Shown here: piece by piece, positions 51,686 to 63,519 of the stretch | Layout: every line of letters begins with the position of its first letter | Numbering within the stretch: position 1 is the first letter of the stretch | Assembly (NCBI GenBank): GCA_964020975.1 | Contig: OZ026628.1 | Location: forward strand, 57,800,022 to 57,864,021 | Origin: Hermodice carunculata | Lineage: Eukaryota; Annelida; Polychaeta; Eunicida; Amphinomidae | DNA: 64,000 nucleotides | Direction of reading: 5' to 3' | The notes under the pieces: generated by a model | Told to the model about the DNA's origin: nothing | Databases searched by the model: none | The model's input: the letters and a program-made list of their open reading frames with translations, nothing else | Program-made: the position numbers and the translations under genes

Positions 51686-51808
51686 CACTTGGCAGTGTAA
51701 GAAATACATTTGTGTTCTGCGGGACCACCTCCCTGTGAGTATTTGTGGGCGCATCCCCCCTGTGTATTGTTCTGTCCAACTCGTCCAGGTTTTTCGAGTG
51801 CATTTCTG
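51686..51808 (-). CDS. PNT-gene exon immediately upstream of the Pointed domain
   Basis: The - strand exon reads EMHSKNLDELDRTIHRG, APTNTHREVV and NVFLTLPS, then one base of a codon at a strong GTACGT donor (51,685 downwards). Joined to the exon at 42,866 this gives TLPSDPRDWAKEDV. Drosophila Yan has LPSDPRLWSREDV at the same place, so phase and sequence both support the join. The acceptor is a tandem ACAGCAG, giving a start at 51,808 or 51,805. A second possible acceptor with a better pyrimidine tract, TTTTCAG, would start the exon at 51,819. The segment is polar and probably disordered. Confidence 0.75.
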
Positions 51809-51819
51809 CTGTAAAGTAA

Positions 51820-52525
51820 CTGAAAAGAAAAGAAAAGTATATAAGCAATTTGAACACCAAGTACTGAATTGACCATGATCTTGCACAAAGCCAATTAACA
51901 GCGAAGATAACATTTCTGTTAATTATTGATTGTACGCTCCGTTCAACTCAATTCGAACGTTAAATTATCTTACCCATTGTGGATACCACATATTTTTTCT
52001 ATGAAGGACGGTTACGATCAGTTGAAGGGGATCAAAACGGAAACTCATTCCTTCCCCCCCCCTTCCCTTCTTCTGGAGAATCCGGAAACAATATTTATGT
52101 CCCCCTGTTATGATATAATATTTATGCTCCCAAAGGGTTCGAATACTCATATTCCTGTACTAAAATTCAAAGCAGGGTCCCTGTTCATTTATATGTGCGG
52201 TACTTTAAAATACAGACTTGTAATTCAGATATTAATAAATGCATGTAGACATAAAAACAAGCAGCTGAGAACTGTGTACGGAAATCGTGCGAAAATAATG
52301 TTATTGGACCTCAAGCAAGAAACATAAAAAGGGAAAGTACCCTTTCACAAGCATCCATTGACGTGTTCTGAAATGTTCAATTACTTCCGGTCCAAGCTTT
52401 CACATGCTTGGGACGGTTTCCTGTTTTCCCACGTGTAAAGCTTTATTCTAATCATATGACCACATTGAAGGAACATACAAACCCGAGGCGGAGGTCAAAC
52501 CCGACATCTTTGGAAATATTGCTTG
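51820..52525. other. Intronic or upstream, no exon seen
   Basis: A+T-rich sequence with a C run near 52,054. No splice-bounded coding segment was recognised on either strand. Confidence 0.4.
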
Positions 52526-52529
52526 TATA

Positions 52530-52715
52530 GAGGGTCGGTAAGGGGTTTCCCGTAATGGCGTACTGGGGCTTTTTATTTACCGTACTGGCGTACTGGAAGC
52601 CCTTTTATTTTACGTACTTCGTACTATCCAAAATTTTGAAAGATTTTTATTTTCCGTACTACGTACTCTAGAAAAATTACCTGTACCAGCGTACTGACCC
52701 CCCCCCCCCCTTGTA
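52530..52715 (-). repeat. R6 repeat, copy 2 (inverted)
   Basis: Opens GGTAAGGGGTTTCCCG and contains repeated CGTACTGG and ACGTACTTCGTAC words, ending in a C run at about 52,698-52,710. It is the inverse arrangement of 29,695-29,860. Confidence 0.55.
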
Positions 52716-53306
52716 CGAAGGCCTTGCAACAAACGTCCAATGAAGCAAAACGAAGCTAATAGAATCCAATAATTCCTGAAATGCTTCTGCAGATATACGC
52801 CTCCAAAGGGCGGGCCGAAGTGGTAATATGTTTCAAGTCCCTGGAGTGGTACTGGTTAATGTTGCATTTAGACTAAAATAATGCATTTTAGAGGTTGGCT
52901 CTCCAATAGATAACACGAACTTTCTTTGACAACGGAGATGTTTGTTTTTGTTTTTATTCCAGGCAGAATGATTAGGATTCTCACCTTCTACAAGACAGGT
53001 AACTCTTACGCTGAGAAAAAAGTAAATGCATGTACTACGACGCTACTCGAACTGGCACGCCGAGTCGTGACCTTCTCCTCCCCCCTCCTCAGTTCGATGC
53101 ACCGGAAATTGCTCCAAAGACCTCAATTCATCTAAGGAGGGTAGAGAGTTCTTGGTTGATCCTTAGTTTTATGCAACCACAATTTCTAATCGAAACGCGA
53201 GAAACTGCGGGTACAATTTTAAGAAGTTGTCTTTTCATATTTCATTAACGGTTTTATTCAAGCAGGGCATGCATCATCCATACCTTGCTTGGTTTTCTTT
53301 TTCTTT

Positions 53307-53308
<2 letters not shown>

Positions 53309-53366
<58 letters not shown>
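53309..53366. repeat. (GA)n microsatellite
   Basis: About 58 bp of GA repeats. Arg-Glu or Ser-Leu open frames across it are artefacts of the repeat. Confidence 0.97.
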
Positions 53367-53369
<3 letters not shown>

Positions 53370-54929
53370 AGGAAAGGCAGGACAGACAAGCAATCATGCA
53401 CAGGTTGTCTTGCATGTCATCGTCAGGCAAAAACAGATTTGTTTTCCGCCAGTCCTTGCTGCATGCTACCGGCCGTTTCCGGTGTGGCGTGGGAATTGTG
53501 ATGCTTAAACATATGGTTCGTAATACTAGTACCACATATGCGAGGGGTCTCCGTAAGTAATTCCATAATATCTCCGGTGATTTTTATAATTGTTTGCTTT
53601 AGAAAAACGAAAATCGGAGATTTTTATATTATAAAAATATGTACTGCGCCTTGGATACAAAACTGCAATTTTTGGGATGTATTGCATAAGTTTTGTTGTT
53701 TTTTTTTTTTGAGGTGATACGTCCTCCCTTCGAGCTGCCTGGTTTGACTAGCGTTCACGGATAGTTAATTGCTCTGCCCATGAGATCAGCACGAGAAATA
53801 TTTAGTGCCAGCTCACATGAATATTCCCATCACTGCACAAGCATGAAGGGTCCTCTTGTATAAAATGCCAACAATCTTTTAAAAGTTTACACAGGTACAC
53901 ATAGAACACGTGGGAGAGTTCCAGCAATAAATTTACACTGGATGTGCAACAGGCCCGTCATAATTATACAGCTAGCTTGGCCAATCAATGTTGTTACCGT
54001 CTACAGATATTTGCGTGGGACACCATATATCGGTCATGTTGTCATCAGTGCAAAAAATGAGAAACCAGTTGAGTTTTGACCTGGATATACCGTGTATGTT
54101 CAAGTTGGCTTTCTTTCGATAAACCTGAGCATGTAATGTGAACGTCTAATTATACAATATGATTATATACATGTATACCTGCATGCATGTTTTCCTGTAA
54201 CTTCACCCTGGTGCATACGTGATGCAACCATGGGTAATTACGATTAGAATGAGATATGGGTCTAAATTACTGGAAACTTTGAGAACTAAGGCTTTTTCCA
54301 TAGTTTTTTGCAGTGTAAAATCTTATTCTCATCAAACGGGCCATACATATATGTGTGTGTGTGCTTCTGGCCTTATTTGCTGCAAAACAGATCAAGTGTC
54401 GCACATCCAGACTTCTCCACGCCACTGGAATGAAACGGCTGTAATAGCAGAACTTGGGTTACAGTAACCGGGGCAACCATGAAGGAACGGAGATATGAGT
54501 TAATAAGTATACATGATTCTTCCGCAAGCAAGTGGGGGTGGATACCTGGAAATATCTCATCTAACCGCATGCAGATATTTCTCTGCTTAATGTGTCCGTT
54601 TCATAATAGAGAGATCCTCCCTGGCAGATACATGCAAGATTTTACGATTTCTACTAGGCGCTGTTGGCGATAAGATACAGACCCAGTTAAACTTGTCTGC
54701 AGTAATTATAGATGAATCCTGATAAACGAGCATGTTTCAGTTTGTTATTGAACAAATACGCGTGTTTCAGTTATAGAATTTTAGACACAAAACATTTGCT
54801 TTCCTAACTCTTGTGAAATCAATGACATTCCAAACAATTTTTCATCGTTCAAAAATAATTATCGTCAGCGACAATTCAGTGCGCTAAGTTCAGCCGACAA
54901 ACCGTTTTTTTTTCTTGACAAGATAATTG

Positions 54930-54960
54930 CTCATAGTTTCGGGGAAAACGAAACTATGAG
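54930..54960. repeat. Perfect hairpin, 12-bp arms
   Basis: CTCATAGTTTCG (54,930-54,941) and CGAAACTATGAG (54,949-54,960) are exact inverses around GGGAAAA. GGTTATGTTGG follows. Probably a dispersed-repeat head, but no second copy was found in the window. Confidence 0.75.
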
Positions 54961-57094
54961 GGTTATGTTGGTTTGCAGCCAGGGGTCGTTCTGCGAAATA
55001 TTTATGCTGTCGCTATTGGCATTCTAATTAAGTATTTCACAGACACCGCTTCAATTAACCATGCATGATTATCAGTGTGTGTGTCCATGCTCTATCTCAC
55101 AGTAAATCTGCCAGCGCGTGGCATGCTGTTATGACGTATACAACGCTGCACGCGCCTTTGTTTGGTTTATGTTAATTTTCCCGTTAATCAAAACATCTGT
55201 CGTGTGTCCGGACAGCTGCTTTCGTCATTGCCAGGTGGAAATCATTCTTCGCCTTTGTTGTCTGCTCTGCCACAGCTAGAAACTCTACTTATTGACCCTA
55301 TAGACGTATAAACATTGCAGTAAACTGGGGGAGGGGGGGGGGGGGGGGCGAGTATATGAAAAGAAAGCCTTGCAAATCATCAGCGTCTTTTTTTATTATT
55401 ATTGTTTTGCAGCTTGAAAAATTGCATTAGATGGTGTGACAAGAATGTTGTCACCATGTGGCTAAACAAACGCACAGGGAATTTCTTATCAGCCAAGAAA
55501 ATGAGTAAAAACTCAATCAATGTTGAATGCCAGGCCTGAATGACAGAAATGGAGGAAAGATCACAAAAGCTAATTATCACATGGCCACTGTACATTAGCA
55601 TCGAAAAGGAAATGTGTGACCAACTTTTCCTTCTTCCCTTGCCTCTAAACACATTACATGCACTGAGTACTCTTTAATAGAGAACCTATTTTGTTGCGGA
55701 TCGCGCAAAAACAAACATACCAAATCATAAACAAAATGGGTTGAGTGACGGTGCCTCTTTCCAACGTACGTATTGTAAATCTTAGAAAGAATTTGACAAT
55801 ATATCTTCATAGACGTTTATCAAAACTTCGCAAATCAAGCTCCATATTATCTCTGCTATACGCAGAGTGCAGAAAGCATGGAGACCAGTCTGTTGAGCTG
55901 GCAATGTCCTCTCACCCAAAATGAAAGTATGGTCATTCTCAAATTTTCCTCATGTAAATAGGATGTACAGGGATAGGCCCTCAAATCATGCATGTTTTGT
56001 GGCCACCTGTGGCCTACATTTAATTCAGAACTGACACAGTAAGTCCCTGTTACCTGCAACAATTCCTTTCGCCAATTTTTTATGCTACCCTCCAAGACCT
56101 GAAGACGTAGTGCTTGTAACATGTTCGTAGTTTATGCTGTCTGCCACGTTTGATAATTATGATGATGAGAAAGAATGTTATAGGACATAAAAAACGAAAA
56201 AAAAAAAGAAGAAAGATTAAAAAGAAGGGATATCATGGAGATACAAACAACAGTAAACAGTGATTTCCGGTACAGACAAGATGACGCTCCATCTCTGCAG
56301 CTGTGGTTTTTCAAAATGTATGTTGTAGAGTACGAATGTACATTAGTATGTACATACACACATTACATAATGTTCTAGGAGCCAAAGGCAAGAAATAAAA
56401 ACAATTGAATTCAGCACAAAATATTCATTTTACAAATCCGTGTGGGTGGGGGGGGGGGGGAGGAGGAAATGCGAAATACCTGTTCTGTTTATTCAACAAG
56501 TGGAACGTAAAACAGACGGCACAAAAACGCTGATGAGTGAGTAAATCGCTTTTGGTATACTTCATATACAATTATATTACTCCCTGTCTTTCCTAACTGA
56601 AGACAACTGAACTTTCAGTACCTGTCTATAAAAATCTGCAAATACTGAATGCAATGCTATAGCATGTCTGGTCTTGAATGTGAATTCATGATTACCTATA
56701 GCTATACGTGCCTGGATTGAAATAACAGGGCGGTGTACATGTATATGATTTAAGCAAAAAGTACGTGACTTATGCTATTTCAAGCGCACGAAGAAGGTGT
56801 AGATGTACCTCGCACTAACCCATCCACCCATACATCGACGCACACACAGGAGGAAAGAAGGGAAAGAAAGAAAAAAAAGCACATACATACACATATGCAA
56901 GACATAAACTTTTCCTCGTGCTGTATGTAAATTGTTACGCAGCATCATAATATTGGTCAAACTAGGTCATAATGTTTCTATCATGATAATCTCTATGAGT
57001 TGTGAGGTCACAACACGTATTGCAAAATTTTACCCAGAGACTGTCATACTGCTTACCCCTTTGTTCCATGGTGTCCCTGGCTATGTGCACATAC

Positions 57095-57315
57095 ATGTTT
57101 GCACTTGGGAGGTAAATTTTCACTGTCTAATATATCTTGGTATTTCCTTTTCAAAGACCACGGCGATATGACACCTAAATTTTCTTTCTTGGTTACATCA
57201 GGATGAAATGAAACCCTCTTTTCGCAGTTTCGTGCCAGTCTCTGATGAATACGAAGTTTCTGTTCAGGCTTCAGGGATAAGTCCAACGCCATGTTTGTTG
57301 CCAAATTGAAGTTGC
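57095..57315 (-). CDS. Coding exon with CtBP-like and RVxF-like motifs, possible N-terminus of the PNT gene
   Basis: On the - strand a tandem acceptor TCAGCAG precedes the exon, and GTATGT at 57,094 follows it. An ATG at 57,292 opens 66 codons: MALDLSLKPEQKLRIHQRL, NCEKRVSFHPDV, GVISPWSLKRKYQDIL and ENLPPKCKH. ALDLSLK is close to the CtBP corepressor-docking motif PxDLSxK, and KRVSF fits the PP1-docking RVxF motif. I do not recognise the protein. It lies upstream of the PNT exons on the same strand, but the GTATGT donor leaves phase 0, whereas the exon at 51,808 needs phase 1 or 2. So either an exon between them is missing, another donor is used (CCAA then GTGCAA gives phase 2), or this is a different gene. 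Confidence 0.6.
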
Positions 57316-57852
57316 CTGCTGAAAAAGGAATGCAAAATATGCAGGTTATTTCATGCCATGTGCCATTAATGACTTATATTCAGGGTCACTGAGTACTCAG
57401 TTATTCTGTCGCCCACAGACAGACAAAGACATGAGGACTGAAAATGGCCATGTAACATCGGCGACTGGGCTATGATCACTCACGTGCTGCAGAATTGACC
57501 TGTTTTGTTAGAGCGATGATTATGTGACTGTCATCTGCACGAACAAGTTAAAGATGAAATGTTAAGGTACCACAACAAAAGAAAACTTATTTACGCCAGT
57601 GGTATACTCTCGTAGCAGCGATGCATACATAGTCATATTCCTTTACACTCTTTTTAAACAATAGACTGCAAATTCAGTTACGTTTTGCTGTACACGCGTC
57701 TTTACTTTTACTTATTTCGCTCATGACACTAAAATGCAACGAAACAGTATTTTAACTGTTGCACTGCCGAGTTTCGGATTGAGTCAAAAGCTGTTGATCC
57801 AGACCACCATAATTCTCCGGAACAACAGACATGCTTCTACTTGAATGAACTT
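57316..57852. other. Upstream of the 57-kb exon, no gene seen
   Basis: Sequence upstream of the 57,315 acceptor on the - strand, presumably an intron. No exon or promoter was recognised. Confidence 0.35.
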
Positions 57853-57955
57853 TTTTTTTCACATGGAATATAAATCTGGCATCCTCATCACAATTGAGAG
57901 CAGCTCATCTTAAGCAATTCGACTGAGGTTGCAGTTGGCATTTAAAGAGTTAGCA
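57853..57955. repeat. MITE terminus, GCAGTTGGCA family, copy 3
   Basis: CACATGGAATATAAATCTGG, AATTGAGAGCAGC and GGTTGCAGTTGGCATTTAAA match the copies at 25,381-25,476 and 4,740-4,816. The right end reads AAAGAGTTAG, one base away from the TTAA seen at 4,816. Confidence 0.55.
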
Positions 57956-58229
57956 GTAGCTTGCGTGTTCAATGTAGTGAAATCAAAAAAAAAACAAAAA
58001 AAAAGCCAGAAATACAATGAAAAAATTCAAAGAATCGAAGATAGGTACATCAGTACATATTTTTAAAGTCAAAAATCTCTATTTCCAGATGTAAGACTTA
58101 ACAAATTCCCAACAATGTTTAGTTAAACGCCTTCAGATGACCTCGACATTCAGCTCACAAAAAGTCCCATGCACTCTGGTCTGGGGGTGCACCGAAGTAT
58201 ATCTATACAATTTTGAATCAATAGGCCCT

Positions 58230-58421
58230 GCGGTTTCAGAGAAGATTTATTTTTCAAAGGAAAATTTTGGAAAAATCACTGGAGAAAATCACTGGAGAAT
58301 GACCATTTGAACACACTCAGTAGAGTTTCACCTAAGATAATGTATATTTTATACGTTTTAGAACAATCTGCACGACAGTTTTGGGAAAGTTAAAAACAGC
58401 TAAAACACAATGATTAAAAAG

Positions 58422-58459
<38 letters not shown>

Positions 58460-59335
58460 AAACACCAGGCGTAAGTTGCAGCACCACCTGTTGGATAATT
58501 TAAGGTCTATGGGTCCCCAGAGGTGTCCTTCTGCAATTATCTGAGTAATTTCGCACAAAACAAATTCAAGGCTCTGCGAAACGAATGACCCCCCCCCCCC
58601 CCCATAAAAACATGGAGCCTGACCATTTATGCAAAGTATGACTACTAAGAAGTGGTTTTGGTCGCAAAGACACAAATACAAAACTACCGACCCATCCAAA
58701 GTACTTACCCCACAAGTTGGAAGCGAATCTGATAGGCAGTTTTGGAGTAGATGTGGAAAATATATAACGATACCATTGCAATTTGCACTGACTCACCTAG
58801 TGATCAGTAGGAATGTGTGCATGGGACCAAGAAGTACTAATTAAGTTAAAAATCAGACATCCACAGCATCATCACCTGGTGAACACTTTTGTTTGATTCT
58901 TCAACAAGCTATATTTCCACTAAGTTCCTGATCAATCTGAGTGATGGATTTGGACAAGAGGTAAAAAATCGAGAAAACGCACAAAAATTCGTGAACAAAA
59001 TAGAAAAAAAAATCACCGCCAAACCTGTTGAACAAAATTAAGATAATGGAGGTCCCCAGAAGCGTCCTGTGCAAGTTCAAAGCAATTGGCTGAGCGATGT
59101 CCGAGAAGATTTGGCCTAAAAATTGAACAAAACAAAAATGCACAAAAATATAAAAATAGTTGGGCCGTTACCATTTGAACAAACGTGGTTGTGATCGACC
59201 CACATAATGTACATCCCCACCAAATTTTAAGAGAATAGTTTCAGGTGAATCTGGCTGATGGTTATGGAGAAGTCGAAAATGTGGACGGACGGACGGCGAA
59301 CCATACTTTAAAAAGCTGATGAAGCAACACATTTT
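58230..59335 (-). repeat. R4 repeat, two inverted copies with (AAC)n
   Basis: On the - strand the head lies near 59,300 (inverse of GTGGACGGACGGACGG), followed by inverses of GATGGTTATGGAGAAGTCG and GATCGACCCACATAATGTAC. A second diverged body reaches about 58,230, where CATTTGAACACACTCAG is the inverse of the R4 flank. (AAC)n at 58,427-58,460 and a C run at 58,589-58,603 interrupt it. Non-coding. Confidence 0.7.
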
Positions 59336-59605
59336 GAGCAACCTGTCTTCTGCTTCATGAGACAACTAGCTATGTGATCGCCATCGATAGCCTGACCTGC
59401 CATGCTGTCACTTCATGAAATGAAACTATTGCAGGTATCGTGGTTTGGAAAGCCTGATAAGTTTAGAAGTGTAATTTGCCCCTGAAAATATCCAGAAATG
59501 TTGTAATTCTATTTCATTATTTGTGTAAAAAAAATGATTGTTAAAAAACTAAAGGCGACATTCACAGATTTTCCCCCCAGCATTTTTGCTCTTGTACTAA
59601 TTCTG

Positions 59606-59698
59606 TCGCTCAGTGGTTCCAGCATGTATGAGAGCTGCAGATGACTGCCTGGGGATAACCTACTACCGCGTTCTTAGGAGGACGCGGGTGTTCGAACC
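59606..59698 (+). other. tRNA-like A and B boxes, possible SINE head
   Basis: TCGCTCAGTGGT (59,606-59,617) resembles a Pol III A box, and GTGTTCGAACC (59,688-59,698) a B box. The spacing of about 70 bp is longer than in an intronless tRNA, and no cloverleaf folds obviously, so a tRNA gene is not claimed. A tRNA-derived SINE or a decayed tRNA copy is possible. Confidence 0.3.
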
Positions 59699-59699
59699 A

Positions 59700-60581
59700 T
59701 GAAGCCTATTTATACTGACTTGAACGGTCATAAACTTCCGGTGTGAGGTTTAACCAAAGCATGTGAAGCAAAGCCTGTGCCCTGCGGGCAATCGGCTGGC
59801 CTCCGAACACGCTATCGATTTAGTGGTACATGTCTTGTGATAAGCGGCAGATGTGATCTTTCCTTTGAAATAACATACCCAATAGAATTATGCACTATAT
59901 TTTGCAAGGCCGGTGAAACACATAAACGATATCAAATTTAAACGGACATATGTAAGTTATTATTTCAACCGTGGGCTATGTTATCATAAAATTGCTGCGC
60001 TATGAACTCAAGCGTGACAACCAGCTTGCCCATGGTGAGTCAGCCTGTACCGATAAATTTGCAAGTGAAAAAAAGGACAGTGTTTACCATTGATTTTTGA
60101 ATGCGCATATGCTTATTTATTTCAGGTAAGTGTAATATTTACGATATGGAAATATTTAGAGAAAAAGTAACCGCAGCGACACTAGATGTAAACATTGAAT
60201 ATTAAAAGGATTGTTTTACTTTGGGAAAATTAAAAACCTGATTTGTTCGTTTAGTATATGCTAAAACATAATTTTTCTTGGGCACATTTTATTTTACCTT
60301 AGTACTTTTTCGCATCAGTGTATGTTTTAACATGCAAACATGTCACGCCTCTGTTACATGCGAAGGCTGTCATTTCCCGGTAAACAGGAAACCCACCCGG
60401 AGACTGCCGGATGTACTAATCAAACAAGTTCAGGAGTTCATGCCTCCCGTCTGGCGAGCACAGGAGAGTACATCATGAACTCTCGCCTGGTACCAAAACA
60501 TACACATTTAATAAGCATATCCATTAGCCAGGACCAGACATAAAAGATTTTTTTCTTTTTTCCTTTGCGTTGCCTCTGCAG

Positions 60582-60582
<1 letters not shown>
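59700..60582. other. No gene seen
   Basis: A+T-rich sequence with short overlapping frames at 60,278-60,543 that have no recognised content. Confidence 0.4.
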
Positions 60583-60647
<65 letters not shown>

Positions 60648-60649
60648 GT

Positions 60650-60720
<71 letters not shown>
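60583..60720. repeat. (TA)n array with two TGTAGTGG inserts
   Basis: TA repeats broken by the same 8-base insert, TGTAGTGG, near 60,641 and 60,675. This suggests duplication of a compound unit of about 34 bp within the array. Confidence 0.93.
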
Positions 60721-60723
<3 letters not shown>

Positions 60724-61190
60724 AATAGATGGACAGGTTGAAATGTGGCAAGTAAGTCCTGTGTTAACGTTCCTATTCTCCTCGAAATTTATACATGCCA
60801 TTATAAAATTTACTTTCGGGCAATTCCAGATATATCAATAACATAAACGCTCCCGTGGTAGTAGCTGCCTGTTTATACGAGTAACTTATGATGATAGTAG
60901 GCCTACCCAGACACTATTAGCATTACCAAATTGGTGACCCCTTCTTACCATCATCATACCATCATTATGCAACCGTCGAATACTGTCCATGTCATCCCCA
61001 CTAGCGCATATATGTAAGCGATGCATCACTTGTACATAGGTAAACCATCTATGCGCGTTCTTACCTCAGTAATTGGTCGGTTGCACGCTTCTATCGCAAA
61101 GTAGAGACAAGCTCATGCTATCATCGCATCAAGTCACAACCTTACATGCCCATGACATGTGCGTGTGTGTACTCGACAACGCACATGCAG
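60721..61190. other. No gene seen
   Basis: Mixed sequence of higher complexity than the neighbouring arrays. No exon or repeat family was recognised. Confidence 0.4.
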
Positions 61191-61280
61191 AGAAGTACCC
61201 GAACTGCTGTCGTTGCAAAATGATTTTGTTGGTGTAGGCGTCACGGCGCTGCTGGCTTCACTGATCTATTTCCTTTTCTG
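61191..61280 (+). CDS. Possible exon encoding a membrane helix, unknown product
   Basis: Between ACATGCAG (ending 61,190) and GTAAAT (61,281) lies a 90-base segment open in one frame: EVPELLSLQNDF, then VGVGVTALLASLIYFLFW. The second part is an 18-residue hydrophobic helix. It is more GC-rich than its surroundings, with CpGs. Both junctions would be phase 2. The acceptor has a poor pyrimidine tract and no partner exon was found, so it may be chance. Confidence 0.22.
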
Positions 61281-62168
61281 GTAAATGCAGCGGTTTATTA
61301 TTGATCGCGTTTCCCTGCTTCGTACGTCAGCCCGCCTTCCCAGACAGATGAAGGAGCCCCCGGACAGCAGCGTCACGCAGAGCGCAAATAGAACACCTGA
61401 TACTACAACAGCCTGAAATTCTGAATCAAAACGTCGCTCACCTTATATCAAATCGGCTTTCCTAAGCCTCCGGAAACCTGGATTGGAGGACAATATATTC
61501 CTGCACAGCTGCGTAAATTGAACGATGGCTGATTTCAAATAACATCCATGTAAGATAAAATGCCTTGGATGGATTTTCGGAAACAAGTGATCACCATTGC
61601 CAAACACGTACACTGCTCATTCTTGTGAGTGGTATTTCCTTTTGGGCTCTCCCCGGATATTACTCATCGAAGCACTGGATCTCTGGCCTCTGATTGGCTG
61701 CTATACCATTGACGTTAATAAGACGTCAGAAGCACTGGAGGTACCCCCTTGGCAGATGATATTGTTTTGTTGTGACTCTGACCTGTTCCTAAAAATAACT
61801 TTTGAATTCAACATCCAGACTTGATCAACAAACACTAATCGCACGGCACAAACACCAGGCGACAGACATTTGTTTCTCAACACCATAGGAAGTTGTTTGT
61901 TTGGGCAGGATACTAGAGAGACATGACATGACAATTGGAGGAATTTTGCTCATTTTAACCGGGTAAAATAAAGGTCGACTCGCAGTATTGAAGTCCGATC
62001 GTGCGAAAAAGCTTTGAACTAATAATACGCGTGTGGCATTGTGGAAAAAAGCTTTCGCCCCGTGTGTCTACTTAACAACCCTATCTGCCAGCTCATTTTA
62101 ACGCATTCTCGCGAAATCATTGTGCCAATTGCTTTTTTTAATCGAACAAAGGTTTTCAGTTTCAAACT
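61281..62168. other. No gene confirmed
   Basis: Includes a GC-richer stretch around 61,320-61,400. Short frames on both strands between 61,597 and 61,934 have no recognised domain. Confidence 0.4.
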
Positions 62169-62169
62169 T

Positions 62170-62241
<72 letters not shown>
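62169..62241. repeat. (CA)n microsatellite
   Basis: About 72 bp of CA repeats. Confidence 0.97.
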
Positions 62242-62246
<5 letters not shown>

Positions 62247-62415
62247 TTCGCACAGATCCAATAACTACGACGGTGTGAAACTATTGGTTGGTTGCCCAGA
62301 AATAGTTTTGCTTGTTTGAAAGATGTCTTCACAAATATATATATATATATATATGTATGTATTTTATTTTGTTTTATTCTTTTATTTTTTTGGGGGGGGG
62401 AGGGGGGTGGTTCTT

Positions 62416-63350
62416 ACCTCAGGAGACATGTCAGTCAGCTGAGGTTATGTACTGGATTTTTCTCAATCGTCCGTTTGTACGTCTTTTCGTCCGTCCGTCC
62501 GTCCATCGTCCACATTTCACATTTTCCACTTTTCTATAACTGTCAGCCAGGTTCTATAGGATGTATTCCTATTAACCAATGTTAACTGCCGGCCTGTTCT
62601 AGCAGCCGAGGTTGCTAGGCAATAATACGACTATGCCTCCACCATGATCAGGGCACATAAGCAGGGGATGCCACCTAACCACCAAGAGACGATAATTTTC
62701 TGCCACACACATGTAAATTTCTAAATACTTCAAGCTTCCGGCATGTTTTGAAACTAAGTGAAAGAACTTGTCTTGAGCATTTTTACACCTTAAGTTGTCA
62801 CTTTCATCACACAACCACATTTGGTCCTGCTGAATACATGGACTTTCCCTCCTTCCTCTCAAGTTCTATGCTGTCGGATAGGGGGCAGCACATGGTCTCA
62901 GTCAACATGAATACATTCTATTCAAATTTGGTTGTAAGGTATACCTTGGGTAGGTCTACACTAAATTTCAACAGATGGCCATGCACCATTGATATACGGA
63001 TTATTAATTTTTTTTTTCGTTTCATCCTTACTATATTTTTTCAAAATCCTAAAAATCTCTGAAACCACCATAACTCAAAATTGAAAGGCGACGTTTCCGG
63101 TCTACAGTTAGAGCTGCATTTTTTTCTATTTTGATGCAAATTTTTGTGCGTTTTCGCTATTAACGACTTCGTCTCAAAATCTGCCATGCCAAATGTTTGA
63201 AACTTAGAGGAAATTTACCCTAAGAAAGAGCCACACGAACTTGTACCCTAGGTGGTGATGCAGCGGATCCCAGATTTTATCGACTTTTTCAATTCGGGTA
63301 TTTGTCAGTCAACGCATACATTCCTTTGCATTACATTGCTTGCTTTTTTG
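62416..63350 (+). repeat. R4 repeat with hairpin head
   Basis: Head hairpin ACCTCAG (62,416-62,422) and CTGAGGT (62,439-62,445), then CGTCCGTCCGTCCGTCC and TTTCACATTTTCCACTTTTC. A non-R4 stretch covers about 62,580-62,910. The body resumes with ACCTTGGGTAGGTC near 62,943 and AACGACTTCGTCTCAAAATC near 63,160. Non-coding. Confidence 0.65.
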
Positions 63351-63473
63351 CTTCAAAATTGCATTGGAACACGAGTACCCTACAACCTAGACTGTGCAGG
63401 GTTTTCTCGGACACCGTAGAAGCGTCAGCTTTTAAAATTGGTGGGAACATACATCTGCCATAAACTTTGGCAC

Positions 63474-63503
63474 CCAAGGAGCCTATAGTGGTAGGCTCCT
63501 TGG
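63474..63503. repeat. Perfect hairpin, 11-bp arms
   Basis: CCAAGGAGCCT (63,474-63,484) and AGGCTCCTTGG (63,493-63,503) are exact inverses with an 8-base loop. It stands just left of an R6 copy. Confidence 0.8.
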
Positions 63504-63519
63504 TATATGATAGCGTCTG

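Larger units (their letters stand above)
52716..57094. other. No exon confirmed
   Basis: Contains the (GA)n tract at 53,309-53,366, the hairpin at 54,930-54,960, and G runs near 55,331-55,347 and 56,447-56,460. If the exon at 57,095-57,315 belongs to the PNT gene, this is intron and may hide a small linking exon that I could not recognise. Confidence 0.4.
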
